Assembly (NCBI GenBank): GCA_902524945.1
Contig: CABZFF010000004.1
Location: forward strand, 1-64,000
DNA length: 64,000 nucleotides
Reading direction: 5' to 3'
From: an uncultured Pelagibacteraceae bacterium
Lineage (GTDB): Bacteria; Pseudomonadota; Alphaproteobacteria; Pelagibacterales; Pelagibacteraceae
Part shown: positions 43,318-52,822 of the stretch, in pieces
Layout of the letters: each line of letters opens with the position of its first letter
How positions within the stretch are numbered: position 1 is the first letter of the stretch
The notes under the pieces: generated by a model
Databases searched by the model: none
What the model was told of the DNA's origin: nothing
What the model saw: the letters and a program-made list of their open reading frames with translations, nothing else
Program-made: the position numbers and the translations under genes

Positions 43318-43880
43318 AAAAAATTGGTATTACAGGTTCATTAGCCTCAGGAAAAACAACAGCTAGTAAAATTTTATCAATGCGAAAAGGTCCACTTTTT
43401 AGTGCCGATGATGTTGTCAAGAAACTTTACACAAAAGCTTACTTTAGAAAAATATTATCAAAAAAATTTAAAATTAAAGATGACCAAAAGTTTAAAAATT
43501 CTCTAAGAAAAAAAGTTTTAAATGATAAATCATTTATTAAAAGACTTGAGAAAATGATCCATCCTATTGTTAGAAGAGAGATGAGAAAGTTTATTAAAAT
43601 TAATAAAAAAAAATCACTAATTTTTCTTGAAATTCCCCTTTTAGTAGAAAGTAACTTAGTAAAATACTTTGATGTTACTTTTTTTATAAAAGCAAAAAAA
43701 AAAATTAGGTTACAAAGATTTATATATAAAGGTGGAAACAAAAATCTATTCGATATCTTAAATGAAAAACAATTAAGTGACTCAAAAAAAAGCAGTAAAT
43801 GTGATTATGTGGTTGTTAATGAAAAAAATATTAAGATTCTAAAAAAGAAATTATTGGATATACTAAAAAAATATGAATGA
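43314..43880 (+). CDS. coaE: Dephospho-CoA kinase
   Basis: CoaE performs the last step of coenzyme A synthesis. The P-loop GSLASGKTTAS is at 8-18, followed by FSADDVV and EIPLLVESNL, all family features. The sequence is unusually rich in Lys, in line with the AT bias. Length 188 is short but normal. It overlaps dnaQ by 8 bp. Confidence 0.92.
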   Translation: MKKIGITGSLASGKTTASKILSMRKGPLFSADDVVKKLYTKAYFRKILSKKFKIKDDQKFKNSLRKKVLNDKSFIKRLEKMIHPIVRREMRKFIKINKKKSLIFLEIPLLVESNLVKYFDVTFFIKAKKKIRLQRFIYKGGNKNLFDILNEKQLSDSKKSSKCDYVVVNEKNIKILKKKLLDILKKYE

Positions 43881-44532
43881 AATTTTTTTAGACACAGAAA
43901 CAACTGGCTTATCATTCAAAGAGGGGCATAAAATTGTAGAAATAGCTTGTGTGGAAACCAAAGATTTAATTTCTACTGGTAAAATTTTTCATAAATTAAT
44001 TAATCCTGAAAGAGATGTGCCTGATGAAGCGTTTAGAGTTCACGGATTTTCACGAGATTTTTTAAGCAAAGAAAAAACATTTAGCGGAATAGTTGATGAA
44101 TTTCTTGAATTTATCAAAGATAAAAAGATTATAATTCATAATGCTCAATTTGATTTAAGTTTTCTTAATGGAGAGTTAAGTTATTTAAAGAAGGAACAAA
44201 TTAATAAAAACATGGTATTCGATTCTCTTGAGTTAGCTAGAAATAAATTTCCAGGAACATCAAATTCTTTAGATGCTTTATGTAAAAGATTTAATATAGA
44301 TATTTCTAAAAGAACCAAGCATAATGCATTGTTAGATTGCGAGCTTTTAAGAGAAGTTTATATTAACTTACTTGACGCAAAGGAGCCAAAGTTTAATTTA
44401 TTAAATAAAGAAAATGATAAAAATATCTTTAAAAACAACGATTACAACAAGAAAATATATAAAGTTTCAGAAGAAGAAGTAAAGTTACACAGAGATTTTT
44501 TGAAAAAGGAGATAAAAAAAAATTTTTATTGA
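43873..44532 (+). CDS. dnaQ: DNA polymerase III epsilon subunit (3'-5' exonuclease)
   Basis: This is the proofreading subunit of the replicase. The DEDDh motifs are all visible: FLDTETTGLS (Asp, Glu), HNAQFDLSFLN (Asp) and KHNALLDCELL (His, Asp). The roughly 45-residue C-terminal tail would bind the alpha subunit. It ends the origin-proximal rightward operon and overlaps convergent secB by 7 bp. Confidence 0.94.
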   Translation: MNEIFLDTETTGLSFKEGHKIVEIACVETKDLISTGKIFHKLINPERDVPDEAFRVHGFSRDFLSKEKTFSGIVDEFLEFIKDKKIIIHNAQFDLSFLNGELSYLKKEQINKNMVFDSLELARNKFPGTSNSLDALCKRFNIDISKRTKHNALLDCELLREVYINLLDAKEPKFNLLNKENDKNIFKNNDYNKKIYKVSEEEVKLHRDFLKKEIKKNFY

Positions 44533-44945
44533 ATTCTTTTTGCATTATAAAGTTTCTCAAAATCAACGTTCTCACTAATCTTGATATCTCTAAAGCCCGA
44601 ATTTTCGAACAAATTTATAAATATTATTCTTAGTTCTTTGTAAATTTTAGACGGCACATCAACAAGTACTATCTTCTCAATCTTTTTTTTATCTATTTTT
44701 TCTTCTGTAATTTCAATAATCGTTGAAAATACAATCTTAGCATCAATTTTTTCAAAATTCTCTGTTATCGGTAAAAGATTTAGTGAGGTATAAACTTCTA
44801 TAATATTTTCTTTTACCTGGTTACTCTTTATATCTATGTTTATTTTATATTTTTGAATATCTTTAGTAAGTAAAAAAAAAGTTTTTGGATTTGGAATGTG
44901 GAAATTTAAGTCTTTTATATATTTACCAATTATTTTATAACTCAT
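44526..44945 (-). CDS. secB: Protein-export chaperone SecB
   Basis: SecB is a homotetrameric chaperone that keeps preproteins unfolded for SecA. The 139-residue protein matches the family pattern: IGKYIKDLNFHIPNP at the start and VDVPSKIYKELRIIFINLFENSGF near the C-terminus (usually LFPFARxxI...GGFPP in proteobacteria), here rather diverged. The position between dnaQ and fxsA is typical for alphaproteobacteria. Confidence 0.85.
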   Translation of the reverse strand: MSYKIIGKYIKDLNFHIPNPKTFFLLTKDIQKYKINIDIKSNQVKENIIEVYTSLNLLPITENFEKIDAKIVFSTIIEITEEKIDKKKIEKIVLVDVPSKIYKELRIIFINLFENSGFRDIKISENVDFEKLYNAKRIQ

Positions 44946-45357
44946 CTTTATTTTTTTTTACTATCTCACCATCTATTATCTCACTATTTTTTTTTGGTTT
45001 ATCAGTATCTTTTTTATTTCTTAAAAAGAACTTAAATAATAAACTCCTGGAGAATGGAATTAACAATACAAGACCTAAAAAATCGGTAAGAAATCCGGGA
45101 AAAATTAATAGCACAGCTGCAAAAGCTATCGATGCCCCTGAAAGTAACTCATAAATTGGTGTCTTGTTTTGATAAATGTTAATTAGTCCTGATCTCAATG
45201 TTTGGATACCTTGTATTCTCGCAAAATAAACACCAATTATTGCTGTTAAGAATATTAAAGCTATAGTGTTAAAAGCACCAATTTCTCCACCAATTTTGAT
45301 CATTAAAAATATCTCTATGGCTGGTAATCCTACAAATATTAGGAAAAATGTGTTCAT
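44935..45357 (-). CDS. fxsA: FxsA family membrane protein
   Basis: This 140-residue protein has three to four hydrophobic segments. FVGLPAIEIFLMIKIGGEIG and TAIIGVYFARIQGIQTLR match the FxsA family, which in E. coli relieves phage T7 exclusion by F plasmid when overexpressed; its normal role is unknown. It overlaps secB by 11 bp. The 44-bp gap to the Tim44-like gene is divergent. Confidence 0.88.
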   Translation of the reverse strand: MNTFFLIFVGLPAIEIFLMIKIGGEIGAFNTIALIFLTAIIGVYFARIQGIQTLRSGLINIYQNKTPIYELLSGASIAFAAVLLIFPGFLTDFLGLVLLIPFSRSLLFKFFLRNKKDTDKPKKNSEIIDGEIVKKNKDEL

Positions 45358-45401
45358 TTGTCAGATACAAAATTATATTATTCATGTATATTTATCAAAT
45401 A

Positions 45402-46004
45402 ATGAGTAACAGTTTTGGATATTTAGATATAATTTTACTGGGAATGATAGCAGGATTTATAATCCTTAGATTAAGAAGCATATTAGGTAGAAAAACTGGA
45501 CATGAGTCCAAAGTTTATCCAAATTTTGCTGAAAAAAAATTCAGTATGCCTCAAAAAGACACTAAAGCTGCTGAACAAAATCTAGAAATTCTTGAAGGAA
45601 AAGACAAAAAAGAATTTTTGAAAGGCGCTGAGATAGCTTATGAAAGTATTCTAACTTCTTTCGCATCAGGTGATTTGATCAAACTAAAGGCTTTGTTATC
45701 ACCGAATATGTTTTCTAATTTTTCTGATGCAATAAAATCTAGAAATAAAGATAATATTAAATCAGAATTTACATTTATCGGAGTGAAAGAGTCTTCTGTA
45801 GAAAAATATGAGAAAATCAAAGATAATTTATTTGCTACTGTTAAGTTCGTTGCTGAAGTGATATCTGTAAAAAAAGATAAAGATAATAAAATAATCGAGG
45901 GAAATCCTGACAAAATTAAATTTGTAACTGATAGTTGGAAATTTACAAAAAACATTAATAAGAAAAGTCCAAACTGGTATTTATCTGAAATTATCAGTCA
46001 GTGA
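45402..46004 (+). CDS. Tim44-like domain protein (TimA)
   Basis: This 200-residue protein has an N-terminal membrane helix (YLDIILLGMIAGFIILRL) and a soluble Tim44 domain, including ILEGKDKKEFLKGAEIAYES and FVTDSWKFTKN. Alphaproteobacterial TimA is regarded as a relative of the mitochondrial import motor anchor Tim44. I start at ATG 45402 (MSNSFGYLD); an upstream in-frame ATG at 45348 would overlap fxsA and adds no conserved sequence. Confidence 0.88.
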   Translation: MSNSFGYLDIILLGMIAGFIILRLRSILGRKTGHESKVYPNFAEKKFSMPQKDTKAAEQNLEILEGKDKKEFLKGAEIAYESILTSFASGDLIKLKALLSPNMFSNFSDAIKSRNKDNIKSEFTFIGVKESSVEKYEKIKDNLFATVKFVAEVISVKKDKDNKIIEGNPDKIKFVTDSWKFTKNINKKSPNWYLSEIISQ

Positions 46005-46417
46005 ATAAAAAAAAAGATCTTTCCCAGGAAGACAAACAAACTTGGGAAAATTATATTAAAGATCCATTAGATATTTTCGATAAAGATAATAATAATCAAA
46101 AGAGAATCAAAAAAGAAAGATTTAAGTTTGATCTTCATGGTTTTACTCTAGATGAAGCGAACATAAAGGTAAAAGAAATTTTACTCTTTTGTATCAAGAA
46201 TAAGTATAAAGAATTATTATTAATTACAGGTAAGGGATTACATTCTACGAGTGATAAAGGTGTTTATGTTTCAAAAGACTTAGGAAAATTGAAATTTTCT
46301 GTTCCGGAATATATTAAATCCGATTTTGAGACAAATAAACTTATAGTATCGATTAATGAAGCTGAAGTAAAAGATGGTGGAGAAGGTGCAATTCTAATAA
46401 AGCTAAAGAATTTATAG
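46001..46417 (+). CDS. Smr domain protein
   Basis: This 138-residue stand-alone Smr (small MutS-related) protein has the signatures [11 protein letters not shown] and [10 protein letters not shown]. Smr domains are nucleic-acid nickases or RNA cleavers; recent work on related proteins points to ribosome rescue, but the role here is open. The start is a GTG overlapping the previous stop by 4 bp. It converges on hslU with a 6-bp overlap. Confidence 0.88.
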   Translation: MNKKKDLSQEDKQTWENYIKDPLDIFDKDNNNQKRIKKERFKFDLHGFTLDEANIKVKEILLFCIKNKYKELLLITGKGLHSTSDKGVYVSKDLGKLKFSVPEYIKSDFETNKLIVSINEAEVKDGGEGAILIKLKNL

Positions 46418-47788
46418 TATAAACTTTGATAGGTCCGTATCCTTAACTAAATTACCCAGATTATCTTGAACAAATTTTTTGTCTACTGTGATTGTTTCGC
46501 CAGCTTTATCTGTTGCGTTGAAACTAATATCGTCTAATACTTTCTCAATAATAGTATGAAGTCTTCTCGCTCCAATATTTTCAACTGAAGAATTAACTTC
46601 CGCAGATATTTTTGCAAGCATATCAATACCATCATCTGAAAATTCAAGTTTAACGTCTTCAGTTTTTAAAAGGGCTTTGTATTGTTTTATTAAACTATTA
46701 TCTGGCTCTTTTAGAATTCTTTTGAAATCATCCTCATTTAGGGCATTCAATTCCACTCTAATTGGCAATCTCCCTTGTAATTCTGGTAGTAGATCTGAGG
46801 GTTTTGCTAATTGGAACGCTCCGGATGCAATAAATAAAATATGATCAGTTTTTATTGGACCGTGCTTAGTACTTACTGTTGTCCCTTCAATTAGAGGCAA
46901 CAAGTCTCTTTGGACTCCTTCTCTAGAAACATCACCACCTACTCTGTCACTTCTTGCTGAAACTTTATCAATTTCATCTAAAAAGACTATTCCATTTTCT
47001 TCAGTAGCTTTTTTGGCTTCTTTTATAATTTTATCTTCTTCGATCATTTTATCAGATTCCTGAGCTACTAAAATTCCGTGGGATTCTTTAACTGACATTT
47101 TTTTCTTTTTTCCTTTTTTCCCTCCCATAGATTTACCTAAAATATCCCCAAGGTTAACCATACCAACGTTACCTCCTGGCATTCCCGGTATTTCAAAGCT
47201 TTGAATTCCAGATGATGAGTCCTGAACTTCTATTTCAATTTCGTTATCATCTAGATCACCGGTTCTAAGTCTTTTTCTAAAACTTTCTCTTGTAGCAACA
47301 CTTGCTTTATTTCCGACTAATGCATCTAATACTTTTTCCTCTGCTTTTAATTCTGCTTTGGCTTTAACTTCTTTTCTTTTTCTTTCTCTTTCCATAGCAA
47401 TTGCTATTTCTATCAAATCTCTTACGATCTGTTCTACGTCTCTTCCAACATACCCAACCTCTGTAAATCTTGTTGCTTCAACTTTTATAAACGGTGCCTC
47501 AGCTAATTTTGAAAGTCTTCTTGATATTTCGGTTTTTCCTACTCCTGTTGGACCGATCATAAGTATGTTCTTCGGCAATACTTCATCTCTCATTTCATCA
47601 GTAAGAGCCTGTCTTCTCCATCTATTTCTTAATGCAACAGCAACAGCCTTTTTTGCTTCCTTTTGACCGATTACATATCTATCCAGTTCTGAAACTATTT
47701 CTCTTGGGGAAAGAGCGCTGACCTTTGAGTTATCAGATTTAGATCCTCTGACAAGTTTTAAATTTATCTCTTTTTTTGATTTAGACAT
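46412..47788 (-). CDS. hslU: ATP-dependent protease ATPase subunit HslU
   Basis: HslU is the AAA+ unfoldase that feeds HslV. The 458-residue protein shows ALRNRWRRQ, the Walker [17 protein letters not shown], Walker [11 protein letters not shown], the lengthy I-domain (about 110-240) and the C-terminal SKFIL that inserts into HslV. It starts immediately after the hslV stop. Confidence 0.97.
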   Translation of the reverse strand: MSKSKKEINLKLVRGSKSDNSKVSALSPREIVSELDRYVIGQKEAKKAVAVALRNRWRRQALTDEMRDEVLPKNILMIGPTGVGKTEISRRLSKLAEAPFIKVEATRFTEVGYVGRDVEQIVRDLIEIAIAMERERKRKEVKAKAELKAEEKVLDALVGNKASVATRESFRKRLRTGDLDDNEIEIEVQDSSSGIQSFEIPGMPGGNVGMVNLGDILGKSMGGKKGKKKKMSVKESHGILVAQESDKMIEEDKIIKEAKKATEENGIVFLDEIDKVSARSDRVGGDVSREGVQRDLLPLIEGTTVSTKHGPIKTDHILFIASGAFQLAKPSDLLPELQGRLPIRVELNALNEDDFKRILKEPDNSLIKQYKALLKTEDVKLEFSDDGIDMLAKISAEVNSSVENIGARRLHTIIEKVLDDISFNATDKAGETITVDKKFVQDNLGNLVKDTDLSKFIL

Positions 47789-48328
47789 TTAAATTTTTTC
47801 CATTGTTACATTATTGTTTGTAAATACGCAGATATCTGATGCTACTTTTAACGCTTTTCTTGCGATCTCTTCTGCTTTCATATCAGTTTCAATTAACACC
47901 TTTGCAGCCGCAAGAGCATAGTTACCTCCAGACCCTATTCCAATTATTCCATCCTCTGGTTCTAAAACATCACCAGTTCCAGAAATTATAAAGCTGTGAC
48001 TCTTATCTGCAACTGCCATTAATGCTTCTAATCTTCTTAAAAATTTATCACTTCTCCAATCTTTAGCTAATTCAACAGCTGCTCTTTGTAAGTTGCCGGC
48101 ATGCTTTTCTAGTTTTGCCTCAAGCCTTTCAAATAAAGTTAAAGCGTCTGCAGTTGAACCAGCAAAGCCTGCAATCACACCTCTGCTCTCAATTTTTCTT
48201 ACTTTCTTGGCCTTGCTTTTTAAAACTGTATTACCCAGACTGACTTGACCGTCACCTGCAACAATCGTCTCACCACCCTTTCTAAGAAGGACTATTGTGG
48301 TGCCATGCCATTTTTCAGCTGTATTCAT
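47789..48328 (-). CDS. hslV: ATP-dependent protease subunit HslV
   Basis: This peptidase of the HslUV complex has 179 residues. The catalytic Thr would be exposed by removal of the first nine residues ([13 protein letters not shown]), followed by [11 protein letters not shown]. The GTTI start and length match other alphaproteobacterial HslV. The 96-bp divergent gap to hisB probably holds both promoters; a possible heat-shock promoter there is too weak to assert. Confidence 0.96.
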   Translation of the reverse strand: MNTAEKWHGTTIVLLRKGGETIVAGDGQVSLGNTVLKSKAKKVRKIESRGVIAGFAGSTADALTLFERLEAKLEKHAGNLQRAAVELAKDWRSDKFLRRLEALMAVADKSHSFIISGTGDVLEPEDGIIGIGSGGNYALAAAKVLIETDMKAEEIARKALKVASDICVFTNNNVTMEKI

Positions 48329-48424
48329 GGAGTTATATGTGGAGATTAATTTGCAATCTTCAATAGTGATTTATTGATAAAATGAGCATTTAAATATATA
48401 TCAAAGGTAAATCAGGCATAGTTT

Positions 48425-49015
48425 ATGATTAGAAAAGCAAAAATAACCAGGAAAACAAAAGAGACCAGTATTTCTGTCGCGGTTAATCTAGACGGTAAAG
48501 GAAAGTATAAAATTAAAACTGGAATAGGTTTTTTAGATCACATGTTGGAGCAACTATCAAAACACTCTCTTATAGATCTAGAAGTTAAAGCAAAAGGTGA
48601 CACACATATAGATTTACACCATACTACTGAGGATACAGGCATAGCAATTGGAGAAGCTATTAAAAAAGCAGCTGGTAATAGAAAAGGTATAACAAGATAT
48701 GCATCGACCATGATACCTATGGATGAAACTCTAAGCCGAGTTTCAATTGATGTATCGAACAGACCTTATTTAATATGGAAAGTAAATCTGCCGGTTGAGA
48801 AACTTGGTGAAATGGATACAGAATTATTTAAAGAGTGGTTTCAAGCATTTTCACAATCAGCTGGAGTTACATTACACATAGAAAATATATACGGTGAAAA
48901 TAGTCACCACAAGATTGAGTCATGTTACAAAGGTTTAGCTAGATCATTAAAAGATGCTTTAGTGATTGATAAAAGAATTAAAAACTCAATACCTTCGACA
49001 AAAGGCTCTATTTAA
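48425..49015 (+). CDS. hisB: Imidazoleglycerol-phosphate dehydratase
   Basis: HisB catalyses the sixth step of histidine synthesis. The 196-residue monofunctional form carries the metal-binding histidine motifs [24 protein letters not shown] and the repeat [16 protein letters not shown]. No phosphatase domain is attached. It heads the his block hisB-H-A-F-E. Confidence 0.96.
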   Translation: MIRKAKITRKTKETSISVAVNLDGKGKYKIKTGIGFLDHMLEQLSKHSLIDLEVKAKGDTHIDLHHTTEDTGIAIGEAIKKAAGNRKGITRYASTMIPMDETLSRVSIDVSNRPYLIWKVNLPVEKLGEMDTELFKEWFQAFSQSAGVTLHIENIYGENSHHKIESCYKGLARSLKDALVIDKRIKNSIPSTKGSI

Positions 49016-49020
49016 AATTG

Positions 49021-49647
49021 ATGAACGTCACAATTGTTGACTACCAATCGGGCAATATTAGCTCTGTCATAAATTCTTTTACAGAGGTAGCTAAAGGTAA
49101 AGTTAATCTAGAGGTAACTTCGGATATTAATAAAATCAAGATTTGTGATAAAATTGTTTTACCAGGGCAAGGTTCATTTAAAAGCTGCGTAGAATCTTTA
49201 AATAATATTTCTGGACTAGTAGATACGCTAAAAGATTTTGTAATTACAAATAAGAAACCCTTATTAGGTATCTGTGTAGGCTTACAAATGTTCGCAGATA
49301 TTGGATATGAAGAAGCAGAAACAAAAGGCTTAGGTTGGATTTCTGGCAAAGTTTCTAAAATTAATAATCAGAATGGAAAATTTAAGCTTCCACACATTGG
49401 GTGGAACGAAATTGAAATTCAAAAGGAAAGTAAAATATTTAAAGACATAAAAAATAAATCTCATATGTATTTCGTTCACAGTTACGAGTTTATACCTGAG
49501 GATAAATCAGTCATCTCAGCGACAACAGATTATTCATCAAAAATTGTCTGCTCTGTTGAAAGAGATAATTTATTTGGAACACAGTTTCACCCAGAGAAGA
49601 GTGATAAAATCGGATTAAAAGTAATTGATAACTTTTTAAGATTATAA
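49021..49647 (+). CDS. hisH: Imidazole glycerol phosphate synthase, glutaminase subunit
   Basis: HisH makes ammonia from glutamine for HisF. The class-I amidotransferase triad is visible: Cys in LLGICVGLQMF, then His and Glu in GTQFHPEKS. I use ATG 49021 (208 residues); the preceding in-frame TTG at 49018 is a weaker option. It overlaps hisA by 1 bp. Confidence 0.95.
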   Translation: MNVTIVDYQSGNISSVINSFTEVAKGKVNLEVTSDINKIKICDKIVLPGQGSFKSCVESLNNISGLVDTLKDFVITNKKPLLGICVGLQMFADIGYEEAETKGLGWISGKVSKINNQNGKFKLPHIGWNEIEIQKESKIFKDIKNKSHMYFVHSYEFIPEDKSVISATTDYSSKIVCSVERDNLFGTQFHPEKSDKIGLKVIDNFLRL

Positions 49648-50372
49648 TGAAAATATTTCCAGCTATAGATATTAAAGACAAGAAGTGCGTAAGATTAATC
49701 AAAGGAGACTTTAAAAACAAAACTGAATATGAAACTTCACCTATTGAGCAAGCAGGTAAATACAAAGATCATGGCTTTAAAAATTTACATATCGTTGATT
49801 TGGATGGCGCATTAACCGGAAAGACGGTTAATTTAGATATTATAAAAAAAATAGTAAGTAAATACGATTTGAAAATTGAAATAGGTGGTGGTGTTAGATC
49901 CCTCGATAGCATTAAGCAATATATCGATGCAGGCGCTGAAAAAGTAATTTTAGGAAGTGGTGCTATTAAGAATAAAGAATTTTTAAAAGAGTCTTGTGAA
50001 AAGTTTAAAGGTCAAATTGCTTTAGGATTAGATGCAAAAGATGGAAATCTTTCTGTGTCAGGCTGGAAAGAAAATTTAAATATTAAAACCATAGATTTTC
50101 TCAAAGAAGTAAATAACTATGGAGTAAGTCGAATTATTTATACAGATATTTATAGAGATGGAATGAAAAATAGTCCTAACCTAAATGGGACTGTAAAAAT
50201 TGCAGAGCTTTCAAATTGCCCTGTTGTAATTTCAGGAGGTGTTTCTTCAATAAACGACATTAAGAAAGCTAAAGAATTAAATCATGAAAAAATAGAAGGT
50301 ATCATTGTTGGAAAAGCTATTTATGATGGTGATATAAAACTAGATGAGTTAGCAAAGGAGATCAGTGCTTAA
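49647..50372 (+). CDS. hisA: ProFAR isomerase HisA
   Basis: HisA performs the Amadori isomerisation that gives PRFAR. The 241-residue TIM barrel has the catalytic Asp near the start ([14 protein letters not shown]), the phosphate motif IGGGVRSL and a second acidic residue in [10 protein letters not shown]. It overlaps hisF by 8 bp. Confidence 0.95.
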   Translation: MKIFPAIDIKDKKCVRLIKGDFKNKTEYETSPIEQAGKYKDHGFKNLHIVDLDGALTGKTVNLDIIKKIVSKYDLKIEIGGGVRSLDSIKQYIDAGAEKVILGSGAIKNKEFLKESCEKFKGQIALGLDAKDGNLSVSGWKENLNIKTIDFLKEVNNYGVSRIIYTDIYRDGMKNSPNLNGTVKIAELSNCPVVISGGVSSINDIKKAKELNHEKIEGIIVGKAIYDGDIKLDELAKEISA

Positions 50373-51123
50373 AAATAGAATTATACCTTGCCTTGATGTT
50401 AAAGATGGAAGAGTTGTTAAAGGTATAAACTTTGTGAAATTAAAAGATGCTGGAGATCCAGTAGAACAAGCTAAAATATATAGCGACAGTGGCGCTGACG
50501 AGATTTGTTTTTTAGATATCACTGCATCAAATGAAAATAGAGATACAATTATTGATATTGTTAGAAAAACAGCTAAAGAATGTTTTGTTCCTTTAACTGT
50601 CGGTGGGGGTGTTAGAACAATTCAAAACATAACTGATTTATTATTAGCAGGTGCTGATAAGGTTTCTATAAATACTGCTGCAGTAAATAATGTTAACTTT
50701 GTAAAAGAGGCTTCAAAAAAATTTGGATCTCAATGCATTGTTTTAGCGATTGATGCTAAAAAAGTTTCAGAAAATAAATGGGAAGTGTTTACCCACGGTG
50801 GAAGAAATAAAACCGGTATCGATGCAGTGGAGTTTGCTAAAAAAATAGAAGAAAATGGAGCTGGAGAAATTTTATTAACATCAATGGATAAAGATGGAAC
50901 TAAATCTGGTTACGATATTGAATTATTAAAAACAATTACAAATAATACTAATATTCCCGTAATAGCTTCCGGTGGAGTTGGAACTCTAGATCATTTATAC
51001 GATGGCATTGTTAAAGGTGGTGCAAGTGCAGTTTTGGCGGCTTCTATTTTTCATTATGGTGAATATAAAATTAAAGATGTTAAAGAATATTTGAATTCTA
51101 AAAATGTATCGGTAAGGTTATAA
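50365..51123 (+). CDS. hisF: Imidazole glycerol phosphate synthase, cyclase subunit
   Basis: HisF combines ammonia with PRFAR to give imidazoleglycerol phosphate and AICAR. The 252-residue barrel shows [14 protein letters not shown] with the first catalytic Asp, VGGGVRT, LAIDAKK with the second, and ASGGVG. The start is GTG 50365, placed 5 bp after AAAGGAG. AICAR from this step feeds purH, also present in this window. Confidence 0.96.
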   Translation: MLKNRIIPCLDVKDGRVVKGINFVKLKDAGDPVEQAKIYSDSGADEICFLDITASNENRDTIIDIVRKTAKECFVPLTVGGGVRTIQNITDLLLAGADKVSINTAAVNNVNFVKEASKKFGSQCIVLAIDAKKVSENKWEVFTHGGRNKTGIDAVEFAKKIEENGAGEILLTSMDKDGTKSGYDIELLKTITNNTNIPVIASGGVGTLDHLYDGIVKGGASAVLAASIFHYGEYKIKDVKEYLNSKNVSVRL

Positions 51124-51124
51124 A

Positions 51125-51397
51125 ATGTTTGAAAATTTAGAACAATTAATTAAAACAATCAGAGAGAGAAAAAATTCTTCTCCAGATAAGTCTTATACTA
51201 ATAAACTTTTGAAGGATAAAAACCTAAGTGTTTCTAAAGTAAAAGAGGAAATAGGCGAATTAATAGAATCTGTGGAAAAAAATTCAAATAAGATACACGA
51301 AGCTGCTGATGTGGTTTATCATTTGATGGTTTACTTAGAGTCTAACAACATAAAAATTGAAGATGTGATGAGCGAACTGAAGAAAAGACAAAAATGA
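51125..51397 (+). CDS. hisE: Phosphoribosyl-ATP pyrophosphatase
   Basis: HisE hydrolyses phosphoribosyl-ATP to phosphoribosyl-AMP. The 90-residue all-alpha MazG-like protein shows VKEEIGELIESV and EAADVVYHLMVYLE, the metal-binding acidic helices. It follows hisF by 1 bp and overlaps the HIT gene by 4 bp. hisI, hisG, hisD and hisC are not in this window. Confidence 0.92.
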   Translation: MFENLEQLIKTIRERKNSSPDKSYTNKLLKDKNLSVSKVKEEIGELIESVEKNSNKIHEAADVVYHLMVYLESNNIKIEDVMSELKKRQK

Positions 51398-51750
51398 GTT
51401 ACGATAAAAATAATATATTTGCTAAAATTCTAAGGGGAGAAATTCCATGTAAAAAAGTTTATGAAAATGATCACGCTTTAGCTTTTCATGATATTAATCC
51501 TCAAAAGAAAATTCATGTTTTAGTTATTCCTAAAGGTGAATACGTAGATCTTAATGATTTCAACAGCAAAGCTTCAGATAAAGAAATTGTAGAGTTAAAT
51601 AAAGCTGTGACACATGTTGCAAATTTAGTGGGCGCAAAAGATAAAGGTTACCGTGCTTTAACTAATATTGGGAGCGATGGCGGTCAGGAAGTTCCTCACT
51701 TACATTTTCATATATTTGCTGGTGAAAAAATTGGAAAGATGGTTAGCTGA
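51394..51750 (+). CDS. HIT family nucleotide hydrolase (HinT-like)
   Basis: This 118-residue purine-nucleoside phosphoramidase type has the histidine triad HLHFHIF near the C-terminus and the N-terminal IFAKILRGEIPCKKVYE. HIT proteins often follow the his genes in alphaproteobacteria. The substrate in vivo is not known. It overlaps the next gene by 1 bp. Confidence 0.92.
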   Translation: MSYDKNNIFAKILRGEIPCKKVYENDHALAFHDINPQKKIHVLVIPKGEYVDLNDFNSKASDKEIVELNKAVTHVANLVGAKDKGYRALTNIGSDGGQEVPHLHFHIFAGEKIGKMVS

Positions 51751-52256
51751 TGGTTTCAAGAGTAAAAAGATATTTTTTAGAAATAAAAGATTTTTCAAAA
51801 ACAGTTGATTTAAATCTTCCAGAAAATTTTCAAATTATTTTGGATGATAAAGATAATTTTCATTTAAATAGATTTTTTTATAAACAAATAGGAGTAGACC
51901 ACTATTGGAGAGACAGATTACTTTGGTCTGATAGCGAATGGGTAAAGTATGTTACGAATAAAAATTTAGAGACTCACGTTCTGAAAAAAGGTGAAGATCT
52001 TGTAGGATATTACGAACAAGAATATCATCCTGGATTAAATGAAGTAGAGCTTATTAATCTAGGAGTGCTAAAAGAATTCAGAGGTTTGAAACTTGGTTCA
52101 ACACTTGTAAACCATGCTATTGCAAGCGCATCAAGAAAAAATCCTAAAAGAATGTGGGTTCATACTTGTAGTTTAGACCATAAACATGCATTACAAAATT
52201 ATAAATCTAAAGGTTTTGAAATTTTTAAAGAAGAAGAAATTGATTTTGTAGCTTAG
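51750..52256 (+). CDS. GNAT family N-acetyltransferase
   Basis: This 168-residue protein has the GNAT acetyl-CoA-binding fold, with the beta4/alpha3 region ELINLGVLKEFRGLKLGSTL and the late NYKSKGFEIF. The acceptor is unknown. It is the last gene of the his transcription unit and overlaps the convergent lolA-like gene by 4 bp. Confidence 0.85.
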   Translation: MVSRVKRYFLEIKDFSKTVDLNLPENFQIILDDKDNFHLNRFFYKQIGVDHYWRDRLLWSDSEWVKYVTNKNLETHVLKKGEDLVGYYEQEYHPGLNEVELINLGVLKEFRGLKLGSTLVNHAIASASRKNPKRMWVHTCSLDHKHALQNYKSKGFEIFKEEEIDFVA

Positions 52257-52822
52257 TTTATTTCAGGCACTTTAAAGGTGCCCTTTTTAAAAATATCGTT
52301 TTTAGCAACAATGTTAAGGGAGAAATTTATATTATTGTTGTATTGATCTGTAATCTTCCATCCTTTCAAATCAAGATTCTTTTTATCAAAAAAAATTGTA
52401 ATTTCGTTATCACCAAAATAAACAAGCTTAATTATTTCATCAGCTACCTCTAATTCTCCTAATTGCACAATTTCTAAAAGTTTATCTTTATATAAAATAT
52501 TTAAGAATGGAGATTTTGAAATAGGATAATGGTAAGTCTTATCATACCTCTTTTGTGTTATTGCTAACCTCTTATTATTAATAACTAGTTCTTTTTTCTT
52601 GTCATCAAAGTAATTGCATTTTAATTTTCCAGGAAACTCTAAAATACAACTACCCTTTTCTGTTTTTTCATTAATTAATTGATCAAATGTAAATTCTAAA
52701 GAATTTAATCTATTTAATTGTGCAATTATTTGATCTTTTTCATTAGCTAGTAAACTCGTTGTTATTAATAGAAAAAACGAGATTAAAAATGTTTTTCTAA
52801 AGAACTTCACGTTTACCAACAT
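52253..52822 (-). CDS. lolA: Outer membrane lipoprotein carrier protein LolA-like
   Basis: This periplasmic protein of about 190 residues has a signal peptide (FLISFFLLITTSLLA) and a LolA-type beta fold, including FTFDQLINEKTEKGSCILEFPGKLKCNY. LolA ferries lipoproteins from the inner to the outer membrane. The start is taken as ATG 52820-52822 with an AAGG site; GTG 52808-52810 is also possible. It overlaps the ftsK 3' end, the usual ftsK-lolA pairing. Confidence 0.85.
   Translation of the reverse strand: MLVNVKFFRKTFLISFFLLITTSLLANEKDQIIAQLNRLNSLEFTFDQLINEKTEKGSCILEFPGKLKCNYFDDKKKELVINNKRLAITQKRYDKTYHYPISKSPFLNILYKDKLLEIVQLGELEVADEIIKLVYFGDNEITIFFDKKNLDLKGWKITDQYNNNINFSLNIVAKNDIFKKGTFKVPEIN

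Noticed and set aside
48329..48424. Heat-shock (sigma-32-like) promoter for hslVU
   Set aside because: ATTGAA and CTCCACAT at suitable spacing can be seen, but the match is weak and would put the start of transcription almost at the ATG.
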